Below, in pieces: positions 40,668 through 47,324 of a stretch of 64,000 nt of DNA. Below the pieces are notes generated by a model. The model was given only the letters and a program-made list of their open reading frames with translations. It did not search any database and had not been told where the DNA came from. Where the stretch lies: the NCBI GenBank assembly GCA_016719485.1, contig JADJZB010000030.1, positions 159,501 through 223,500 of the forward strand, read 5' to 3'. The stretch's first letter is position 1. Each line of letters begins with the position of its first letter. Origin of the DNA: Holophagales bacterium. Lineage in GTDB: Bacteria; Acidobacteriota; Thermoanaerobaculia; UBA5066. The translations under genes were made by a program, and so were the position numbers.

Positions 40668-41156
40668 CGCCGCCGTGTTTGGGAATGAGAGACGAGAGCC
40701 GCCTGAACCCAGGATGCCTGACAGCTTCGAAAGCCCTCGGCGTCCGTGGGCCGTGAACTGGTATGGGCCCGACCGAGTGAGCTAGATGAAAGAACGAAGA
40801 AGGCGATGGCGGCGGCGTCGCGAGTGCCGAGAGGAGACCGGAGAGGTCGATAGAGCGGTCCGCCGCCGCGAAAGGTGGAAGAGACAGGGAGAACGGACCG
40901 AGAACGACAGGAAGGACTGCGGCGACGCTCGAAGCCTGCGAGGTGTGTGGCGCGAGAGTGGGCCTGGGTTGACACGGTGAGGCGCACGGGAACAGGTAGC
41001 GTGCGCGCTGCGGATCTGTCGGAGAGACGAGGACGCCGGAGACTCGTAGGCGCGAATGCGCGCTTCTCCGTTGACCGCGTCGCGGGGCGTGCCAGTGCGC
41101 CATGTGTTCCGGACGGGCACGATGCGTTCAGCACGCGAGATGTCTCTCCGACGGCG
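40668..41156. other. Cassette without a recognisable gene
   Basis: Between two well-kept attC sites lie about 490 bases with no convincing reading frame. All open frames here are Arg/Ser-rich, differ in every frame, and lack ribosome sites or signal peptides. The composition is purine-rich on the plus strand (GAAGAAGG- and GGAGAG-type runs at 40790-40930). It could encode a small RNA or promoter, be a decayed cassette, or hold a very short peptide gene. Confidence 0.6.
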
Positions 41157-41212
41157 GTCTAACCGGGGCATCAGCGGCGAGCGTAGCGAGTCCGCTGCAT
41201 GCCGGGTTAGAC
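41157..41212 (-). repeat. attC site (best-preserved type)
   Basis: GTCTAAC (41157-41163) and GTTAGAC (41206-41212). Interior GGCATCAGCGG, loop CGAGCGTAGCGAGT, CCGCTGCATGCC; nearly identical to the sites at 40610, 38721 and 37640. Confidence 0.95.
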
Positions 41213-41275
41213 CGCGCCGGTGAAGCGGACGGGCGCGACCGTGAAGCGCCGCTGCGGAAAGCTCTCGGCGTGCGC

Positions 41276-42604
41276 CTACCTCGGTCTACTGAGAATCCAG
41301 CGAGAAGCTACGAGATAGGTCTCGTCGCGGCCTTTCGTGGCGGCCACCTGCGCATCGGGCGCTATCGGGCCCTCGTATTGCCGGCCCGTTCGGTCGGCGA
41401 GATAGCCGATGGCAAGAAGCAGTTCTGCGCCATCGGGCAACGACAAGGACATCGTCGAGGTCGCCAGACCAGCTGTTGGAGCCCCTACGAAGTAGGTGTT
41501 CGGGCGGCCCCGAAAGGCGACAGCCACGGCCTCGCCCGAACTTGCGGTTCGAGGTCCGACCAAAACCGCGACCGGCGCGGATGCAGTACGAAGAAGGAGC
41601 GTCTCCGGCCGCCTGAGGCCCAGCCCTCCGAACCATGGAGGACCGGAGCTCGCTTGACCAGCGACGATCCAAGTGTCCACACGCCGATCCCACTGCGGCA
41701 TAAGAATGGCGGAGATGCGCCCCTCTCCCAAGAGGGGACCGAGGCCGTCAAGCATGGGCCACATGTTGCCGCCGACATTAGTGCGGAGGTCCACTACCCA
41801 GCCGAGTGGTCGCTCCGCATCGAGGTCACGAAGAAGCGTCCGAAGGGCCTGCGCGTACTCCCGTCCGGACGAGTCGTTCAGGAAGTAGACGGAGCCCCAG
41901 CCGGTGCCGACGTGCGCCGGGACGAGGACGTAAGCCAGGTGCTCATCTGTTAGGCGTCCAAACGGCTTCGAGGAGTATGGCCTGGGCGCTGGAGTAGATG
42001 GCGCTGGGTGTGCCATACGTTCGAGTTCATGCGGCGCGAAGAGAAAGGAGTGGCGGTCGTGAATGTCTGCGAGGGCGTGCCGGATGGCGGGATACGTGTC
42101 CCGCGGGGATTTCGCGTTCACAATCCGCGCGAGGGCCGCTGCGCGGACGGAGGGCCACGGGACCTGGTCGCTATGGAGGTAGCGACTCTCCATGAGGGAC
42201 AGCGCCTCGAGTAGGTAGGCGACCGCAACACGAGACGCGCCCGGCACCGGCGGCAGGGGTCTAAGTGCATGCCAGAGCTCTGCGGACACCACGAGAACGA
42301 CCCCGAGGCCGACCGGAAGGAGCACGAAGACTCGCCTCCGAACCCAAAGGCGCGCGAGGCGACGAGGAAGCCGCACGAGAGCGCGGAGGAGCAGGAGGAG
42401 ACCCGGAGCCAGAGCAAGGAGTCCCGCCACCGTATGGAGCCAGACAGGGAGACCTGCATAGTAGACAGCGTCAAACAACAGCCCGGCACCTAAGACGAGG
42501 ATGCCGACGAAGGCCAGGACGGCACCGACCACCGCAGTCACAACAGATCGAAGCCTTGCATGCACTCGCATAGGGTCGTGGGTGTAGGGAGGCTGAGCGC
42601 TCAC
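41276..42604 (-). CDS. S41-family peptidase with N-terminal membrane helices (cassette-encoded)
   Basis: A 442-aa protein. Residues about 20-135 carry three or four membrane helices; the rest is a tail-specific-protease (S41) domain. The oxyanion/structural motif is GWVVDLRTNVGGNMWPMLDG, and the nucleophile Ser is in VLVGPRTASSGEAVAVAF, followed by GAPTAGLATSTMSLSLPDGA. No PDZ domain is seen, as in the C-terminal-processing S41 subgroup. It would sit in the membrane and cut proteins outside or at the surface. It is the first cassette from the presumed entry end. GTG 42604; ATG 42571 is possible. Confidence 0.85.
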   Translation of the reverse strand: MSAQPPYTHDPMRVHARLRSVVTAVVGAVLAFVGILVLGAGLLFDAVYYAGLPVWLHTVAGLLALAPGLLLLLRALVRLPRRLARLWVRRRVFVLLPVGLGVVLVVSAELWHALRPLPPVPGASRVAVAYLLEALSLMESRYLHSDQVPWPSVRAAALARIVNAKSPRDTYPAIRHALADIHDRHSFLFAPHELERMAHPAPSTPAPRPYSSKPFGRLTDEHLAYVLVPAHVGTGWGSVYFLNDSSGREYAQALRTLLRDLDAERPLGWVVDLRTNVGGNMWPMLDGLGPLLGEGRISAILMPQWDRRVDTWIVAGQASSGPPWFGGLGLRRPETLLLRTASAPVAVLVGPRTASSGEAVAVAFRGRPNTYFVGAPTAGLATSTMSLSLPDGAELLLAIGYLADRTGRQYEGPIAPDAQVAATKGRDETYLVASRWILSRPR

Positions 42605-42647
42605 TTCAGGGTGTACGGATGAAGAGGCGGACTTGTCGGGCGCGACG

Positions 42648-42836
42648 GCCTAACCGTTTATTAGACGGCTGGAAAATGTCGGAATCGCGTGAAATCGCCG
42701 TCTATCGCGAACCGGCGGCGATGGTCTTAGACAGCATTCGGAGCTGTCTAATCCGGCCCCCCCACAAGCGGGCGCGGAGAGACACGACTGGGGGCGCCGT
42801 CTAAGACCTTTCTCGGCGGGCATGCGATAGACGGCG
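42648..42836. repeat. Nest of inverted repeats at the right end of the array
   Basis: Starts with a GCCTAAC box (42648-42654). It holds CGCCGTCTATCGC (42696-42708) exactly complementary to GCGATAGACGGCG (42824-42836). Inside that pair lies the hairpin TTAGACAGC/GCTGTCTAA (42727-42735 and 42743-42751). Further GTCTAA/TTAGAC-like hexamers lie at 42661 and near 42799. The repeated TAGAC/GTCTA words echo attC boxes. Candidate end-structure of the array: decayed attC sites, an attI remnant, or another recombination target. Confidence 0.6.
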
Positions 42837-43374
42837 CGGAATCGCTCCTCCCGAAACGTGGAGCCGCGCGCCCCGTCCGCCGGGCCGGACGCTCCCGCAC
42901 GGGCAGCTGCCGTCGCGACACCCCGACGGCCGGCGACGTCGATGCGCCCGACGAAGGGCTTCCGGCCAGGGGCGCCGCCGTGCACCGGCTCCGTCGATCT
43001 CCGCGGGGCGCAGCGGACGTCGAGAGCCGGGCCCGGAACCGGTCCGGATTGGCAAGAGGTTGTCCGCGGCATTTTCAAGCGACTGATCACAAAAGAGTTA
43101 TGGAGCACGGGTCCGGCCGGCGCCGACACTCCGCGCCCTTCGGTGTCCCCGGCCGAATGGGTCTGGCGAGCGTCGCCGAAGGGCCGGAACCGGGTATGCA
43201 ATCCGTGGGGCCTCGAGAAAGAGACGATTTCGACACCGGGTTCAGACGGGGTGACTCGCGTACGAAGGAGCGCAGCCCCCAACCCTAGGCTGCGCGAGAG
43301 GCCTGGAACTGCGACAGGTGCGACGAAGATACCTCGTCCGTGCGACGCCGTGGGCCCGGACGTGCCCGGTCACG
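42837..43374. other. Non-coding stretch, nothing recognised
   Basis: Several overlapping open frames exist on both strands, but all are Arg/Pro/Gly-rich and mutually contradictory, without ribosome sites. An integron integrase would be expected here on the plus strand, given the cassette direction. Its signatures (the extra IntI helix, the RHRHY active-site residues) are not seen in any frame. The GC-rich composition returns to that of the backbone. Confidence 0.5.
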
Positions 43375-43929
43375 TCAGCGTTTCAACCTGGCGGCCCGCT
43401 TCGGCCGCCGGACGAGGACCAGGCGCGAGGGGCGCCCTTTCCCTTCGCAGGATGCGCAGAGGCGGGCGCGGCCGAAGGGGCTGCGTCGGGTCCACTCCTC
43501 GGCGCAGCCGAGGCAGCGGTAGGTGTAGCGGGCGTTGCGGGCGCGGATCGTCGCGAGGCGGTCGGTCTCGGGGGCGCTCTTGCGCGTGACACCGAGCTCG
43601 CGGGCGATCTCCCAGAAGCGCGAGGAATGCCCCTCGTCCACGCCCCAGCGGTCGTGGCAGATGGCGTGCGCCGTCTCGTGGAGGAGCGTCTGGCGGCGGT
43701 CGGCCGCCGACATGTGGGCCGAGACGCGGATGACGTGCGGCGGGCCGTACTGGATGACGCCTCCGGTCGCGCGCCGCGAGGAGAGCTCCACCCGCGCGGG
43801 CGGGAGCCGGTAGCCCTCGGCGAGCGCGTCATAGAGCGCCTGGAGCGACTTCTGGTCGGAGCGCAGCTCCTCGCGGGTCAGCGGGGGGTCGGAGAAGAGG
43901 TCGAGCTGGACGAGAGGTTCACCCTTCAC
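43375..43929 (-). CDS. SprT-like zinc metalloprotease domain protein
   Basis: A 184-aa protein. The zinc protease motif HETAHAICHD (HExxH) is followed by EGHSSRFWEIARELGV, as in SprT/Spartan-like domains. The C-terminal zinc ribbon has YRCLGCAEEWTRRSP and LCASCEGKG (two CxxC). Eukaryotic Spartan cuts DNA-protein crosslinks; the bacterial role is not settled. GTG 43929 overlaps the TGA of the upstream membrane-protein gene (GTGA), so the two are coupled. Confidence 0.88.
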   Translation of the reverse strand: MKGEPLVQLDLFSDPPLTREELRSDQKSLQALYDALAEGYRLPPARVELSSRRATGGVIQYGPPHVIRVSAHMSAADRRQTLLHETAHAICHDRWGVDEGHSSRFWEIARELGVTRKSAPETDRLATIRARNARYTYRCLGCAEEWTRRSPFGRARLCASCEGKGRPSRLVLVRRPKRAARLKR

Positions 43930-44516
43930 GAGAGTGCCTCCAGCGCCTCGCGGTGAGGCGTGAGCGGCCTGTGGAGGACGAGCGCGACGACCGCCGCGGC
44001 GAGGACCGCCGCGAGGATCTCGAGGGTCGGCAGCGGGCTCCCGTGGAAGGTCGGGACGATGACGATCCGCGCGGTCCAGAGGAGGGCGAGGGCGACGCCT
44101 CCGGCAGCCCAGCGGCCGGTGCCGAGGGCGAGGAGGCAGAGGGCGAGCGAAAGCGGCAGCTCGGCGACGATCGCCTGGCCCAGGACGAGCGGCCACGGGA
44201 CCGCCGGGTACGGAAAGAGCCAGAGGCGCGCGGCGACGGGGACGACGATCCCGGCGAGAGCCGCGAGCGGCGCGCCCAAGCCGACCCGCACCCGGCGGCG
44301 GAGCGCGCCGTAGAGGGCGCCGCGGACGAGGGACTCGTGCAGGAGCGCGACGAGGACGACGAGCGGGAGGGCGGTGTGCCAGGAGGCGGGTCGCGTGAAG
44401 AAGGCGATCGTGGCGTAGCGCAGCGCCCGCGCCGCGGGCAGGTAGGCGAGCGCCGCGGCGAGGAAGGCCAGGACGCCGAGCACCGGATAGATCGTCCGCT
44501 CCCCCATCCGCGTCAT
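43926..44516 (-). CDS. Membrane protein, possibly CPBP-like
   Basis: A 196-aa protein with about six helices: YPVLGVLAFLAAALAYLPAA, ALPLVVLVALLHESLVRGAL, GLGAPLAALAGIVVPVAARL and further. HESLVRGALYGALRRR resembles the first CPBP motif (EExxxRG) but lacks one Glu, and no later HxxxN motif is evident. It may be a degenerate CAAX-protease-like protein or an unrelated membrane protein. It overlaps the SprT-like gene by four bases. ATG 44516, second option 44507. Confidence 0.6.
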   Translation of the reverse strand: MTRMGERTIYPVLGVLAFLAAALAYLPAARALRYATIAFFTRPASWHTALPLVVLVALLHESLVRGALYGALRRRVRVGLGAPLAALAGIVVPVAARLWLFPYPAVPWPLVLGQAIVAELPLSLALCLLALGTGRWAAGGVALALLWTARIVIVPTFHGSPLPTLEILAAVLAAAVVALVLHRPLTPHREALEALS

Positions 44517-44570
44517 GGGGGAATGGTAACGAACGTTGACGGCTTCCGACAGGGCGTCGACACTCGCAGC

Positions 44571-45476
44571 ATGGATTCGAACGCTTCCCTCCGCACCGGC
44601 TTCGTCGGCCTCGGCACGATGGGCCTCGGCATGGCCCGCAACCTCTCGTCGAAGGGCTTCTCCCTCGCGCTCACGAACCGGACGATGGAGAAGGCGGTAC
44701 GCCTCGCGAGCGACCTGGCGGCCGGCGCGGCGCCGGTCGTCGCGCTCCCGAGCCCCGCGGCGGTCGCCGGGGTCTCCGACGTCGTCGTCTCGTGCGTCTC
44801 CGACGGTCCCGACGTCGAGGAGATCCACCTCGGACGGGACGGCACGATCGAGGGGGCCCGTCCCGGCACCGTCGTCGTCGACTGCTCGACGATCGACCCC
44901 GTCGTCGCCCGTGCCGTCGCCGCGCGGCTCGCCGAGAAGGGCGTCGCGTTCCTCGACGCCCCGGTCTCGGGCGGGCAGAAGGGGGCGAACGAGGGAACGC
45001 TGTCGTTCTTCGTCGGTGGCGACGCCGCGGCGCTCGAGAAGGCGCGCCCGGTCCTGGAGGCGATGGGAAAGCGGATCACCCACCTCGGCCCCTCGGGAGC
45101 GGGCCAGCTCGGGAAGGCGACGAACCAGGTGATCGTGGCCGGGACGCTCGCGGCCGTCTCCGAGGGAATGGCCTTCGCGAGGGCCGCGGGCCTGCCGCTT
45201 CCGGCGATCCACGCTGCGCTCACGGGCGGCGCGGCGAACTCGTGGGCGCTCGAGGTCCTCGGCCGGAAGATGCTCGACCGCGACTTCGCGCCCGCGTTCG
45301 CGATCAAGCACCAGCAGAAGGACCTCGCGATCGTCCTGAAGACGGCCCGCGCGAACGGCGTCCCGCTCCCGGCCGCAGCGCTCGTCCACCAGCTCCTCTC
45401 CGCCCTGGAGGCGAAGGGGCGCGGGGAGGAAGGGACCCAGGCTCTCCTGACGCTCTACGAAGAGCTCTCCCGCTGA
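44571..45476 (+). CDS. NAD(P)-dependent beta-hydroxyacid dehydrogenase (3-hydroxyisobutyrate type)
   Basis: A 301-aa oxidoreductase. FVGLGTMGLGMARNLSSKGF is the family fingerprint with the Rossmann loop. Then follow VVVDCSTIDPVVARAVAARL, FLDAPVSGGQKGANEGTLSF (substrate site), the catalytic Lys in GAGQLGKATNQVI, and the C-terminal DFAPAFAIKHQQKDLAIVL. It could act on 3-hydroxyisobutyrate, tartronate semialdehyde or succinic semialdehyde/glyoxylate; context does not decide. The stop lies in a hairpin shared with the convergent ggt gene. Confidence 0.9.
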   Translation: MDSNASLRTGFVGLGTMGLGMARNLSSKGFSLALTNRTMEKAVRLASDLAAGAAPVVALPSPAAVAGVSDVVVSCVSDGPDVEEIHLGRDGTIEGARPGTVVVDCSTIDPVVARAVAARLAEKGVAFLDAPVSGGQKGANEGTLSFFVGGDAAALEKARPVLEAMGKRITHLGPSGAGQLGKATNQVIVAGTLAAVSEGMAFARAAGLPLPAIHAALTGGAANSWALEVLGRKMLDRDFAPAFAIKHQQKDLAIVLKTARANGVPLPAAALVHQLLSALEAKGRGEEGTQALLTLYEELSR

Positions 45477-45502
45477 CGCCGGGGCCGGCGGCCGTCAGCG
45501 GG
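45469..45502. terminator. Hairpin shared by two convergent gene ends
   Basis: CCCGCTGACG (45469-45478) pairs exactly with CGTCAGCGGG (45493-45502) around a GC-rich centre that can pair further (GCCGG/CCGGC). Both stop codons, TGA of the dehydrogenase and TGA of ggt, lie within the stem. No T-run. Confidence 0.5.
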
Positions 45503-47324
45503 CGGCCGGGGCGATGCGCGACGGCGCGGCGGCGACGGCGGCGCGGCGTCCGTCGACGAGGCCCTTCCACGTCGAGGACCCCTCGTCCCACCACACCGCG
45601 TTGATGCCGCCGAAGACGGTCGAGTCCCGGCCGGGTGCGGTCAGCGCGAAGACCTTCTGGTAGCCCATTCCCTTCAGCGTCGCGGCGGCGTCTGCCGGAA
45701 GAGGGGCCGCGACCTCGATCATGACCCTCGGTCCGGCGTGGTCGTCCTCCCAGAGCACCCGGGGCGCCGCGTACGCATCCCCCGGCGTCTGGCGACCGTC
45801 GACGAGCCCCGCGACCAGGTGAAGGAGCGTGGACGGGATCCGGCTGCTGCCGCCGGTTCCCGCCACGAGGACCGTCCGGCCGTCGCCGACGAGGAGGAAC
45901 GGCGCGACCGGCGCGAACGCGGCCGCGCCCGGCCCCGGATAGCCCCGGGAGTTCGGGTCGTCGGAGTCGAGCGCCTCGACGAACGCGTTCAGGGGAAAGC
46001 CGAGGCTCGGCGGAGCCCACGCGGCGCCGTAGTAGCGGCCGAGGCTCTGGGTCAGCGAGACGGCATTGCCCCGCGCGTCGACGACCGAGACGTGCGTCGT
46101 CCCGCGATCGCCCGACTTCGGCCCCGGCTCCTCCGCCAGCTCGTCCAGGGAAAGTGCACGCCCTGGACGGATCCGCTTCGCCTGCCGCTTCGCCCATTCC
46201 CTGGTGAACCGCTCCGAGAGGAGCGGCCCTTCCGTGACGTCCTGCTCGTGGCTTCGGGCCGCCACCTCGGCGCGCGCGAGGCGCACCGCCTCCACGATGG
46301 CGTGGCCACGCTCGAGCCCGGGTCGCGCGAGAGTCTCCGCCGGCAGCTCGTCGAGGATCTGGAGGGCGATGACGAGGACGCCCCCTCCGGCCGGGGACGG
46401 GATCGACAGGGCGGTCCGTCCGCGGTAGGTCCCGCGGACGGGGTCCGTGTCGAGGACGCTCTGGGGAATGCGCACGAGGTCCGGCCTCCGCAGGAAGCCG
46501 CCCGCGGCAGTGACGTCCTGGACGAGCCGGGCGGCGATCGCCCCCGTGTAGAAGTCCTGCAGGCCGGCCCCGGCGAGCCTCCGAAGCGTGTCGGCGAGGC
46601 CCGGGATCTTCACGCACGTTCCGGTCGGGGCCGGGTCGGGAATACCCGACTCTCCCGTCGGGCCGGTCAGGTAGACGGGATAGAGGACCTCTGAATCGAA
46701 GAGGCGCCGCGTGTAGTCGCCGAGGAAGGAGCGTTCGAACCCCTGTATCCGGTAGCCCGACTCCGCCGCTTCGATCGCCGGCCCGAGGACTTCGGCGGCG
46801 CCCATCGTTCCGTATCGGCGCAGGGCGTGCGCGAGGGTGGCGACGGTCGTCGGGACGGCGGCGGCCATCGGTCCCCAGAGGTCGGTTCCCTGCCGCGCGG
46901 CCTTCATCTTCGCGCGGTCGATCAGGAGTGGTGCGCGCGCCGGGCAGTAGACGGCCCGTTCCTCGCCACTCGCGAGGCGGATGACCATCCACGTCTGGCC
47001 CCCGAGGCCGGAGCCGCCCGGGTCCGAGGCCGTGAGCGCGAAAGCCGCGGCGACGGCGGCGTCGACGGCGTTCCCGCCCTTCTCCAGCATGCGCACCCCC
47101 GCCCAGGTGGCCTCGGGCGCGGAGGTCACGACCATCCCGAGCGCGGACGTGACGGGGGGTGGCGGCCGGAGGGAGTCGGCGAGGGATGGCGACGGGACGG
47201 GGACGGGGAGGGGTGTGGCGGGCTGGCTCGTGGCCGTTCGGGTCACGCCTGTGAGGACCAGCACGAGGACCAGCACGGACAGGGCACCCGTCCGGCGGCG
47301 CCACCCAGCCGCGGCCGGCGTCAC
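45495..47324 (-). CDS. ggt: Gamma-glutamyltransferase (first of a tandem pair)
   Basis: Exported N-terminal-nucleophile hydrolase of 609 aa that moves or hydrolyses the gamma-glutamyl group of glutathione and related peptides. Signal segment LSVLVLVLVLTGVTRTATS. Family marks are ATWAGVRMLEKGGNAVDAAV, PGGSGLGGQTWM, and the autocleavage/catalytic Thr in DRGTTHVSVVDARGNAVSLT. GTG 47324 overlaps the stop of the upstream paralogue (GTGA). The oxyanion Gly-Gly region is TGGSSRIPS, slightly different from classical GGSRI. Confidence 0.88.
   Translation of the reverse strand: MTPAAAGWRRRTGALSVLVLVLVLTGVTRTATSQPATPLPVPVPSPSLADSLRPPPPVTSALGMVVTSAPEATWAGVRMLEKGGNAVDAAVAAAFALTASDPGGSGLGGQTWMVIRLASGEERAVYCPARAPLLIDRAKMKAARQGTDLWGPMAAAVPTTVATLAHALRRYGTMGAAEVLGPAIEAAESGYRIQGFERSFLGDYTRRLFDSEVLYPVYLTGPTGESGIPDPAPTGTCVKIPGLADTLRRLAGAGLQDFYTGAIAARLVQDVTAAGGFLRRPDLVRIPQSVLDTDPVRGTYRGRTALSIPSPAGGGVLVIALQILDELPAETLARPGLERGHAIVEAVRLARAEVAARSHEQDVTEGPLLSERFTREWAKRQAKRIRPGRALSLDELAEEPGPKSGDRGTTHVSVVDARGNAVSLTQSLGRYYGAAWAPPSLGFPLNAFVEALDSDDPNSRGYPGPGAAAFAPVAPFLLVGDGRTVLVAGTGGSSRIPSTLLHLVAGLVDGRQTPGDAYAAPRVLWEDDHAGPRVMIEVAAPLPADAAATLKGMGYQKVFALTAPGRDSTVFGGINAVWWDEGSSTWKGLVDGRRAAVAAAPSRIAPAAR

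Larger units (their letters stand above)
31411..42654 (-). mobile_element. Integron gene-cassette array without a visible integrase (CALIN)
   Basis: About 11 kb in which each gene or gene pair, all on the minus strand, is followed by a 56-71 base imperfect palindrome bounded by RYYYAAC/GTTRRRY-type boxes (GTCTAAC...GTTAGAC). These are attC recombination sites. On the coding strand the RYYYAAC box abuts the stop of one gene, and GTTRRRY is followed within a few to about 50 bases by the start of the next, the standard cassette layout. The most regular sites share an inner stem with one unpaired base. Cassettes carry two toxin-antitoxin pairs and mostly uncharacterised proteins. Gene direction puts the entry end at the right, but no tyrosine-recombinase intI is seen on either side within the window. 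Confidence 0.85.

Noticed and set aside
40625..41134. Overlapping minus-strand frames of 130-170 aa in the gene-less cassette.
   Set aside because: Three frames are open at once, all Ser/Arg/Pro-rich, none with a ribosome site or signal peptide, and one runs through the attC.
41948..41954. GTTAGGC inside the S41 peptidase gene as another attC box.
   Set aside because: No partner box, no palindrome, and it lies within well-conserved protein-coding sequence.
31411..42654. The repeated palindromes could have been a CRISPR array.
   Set aside because: Units are 56-71 bases and spaced 0.5-1.4 kb apart with complete genes between them; spacers of 30-40 bases and cas genes are absent. The box sequences and unpaired base fit attC instead.
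42650..43282. A 210-aa minus-strand frame at the right end of the array as a possible integron integrase.
   Set aside because: Wrong strand for the expected position of intI, no tyrosine-recombinase residues (R, H-x-x-R, Y), and the text is Arg/Pro-rich in all frames.
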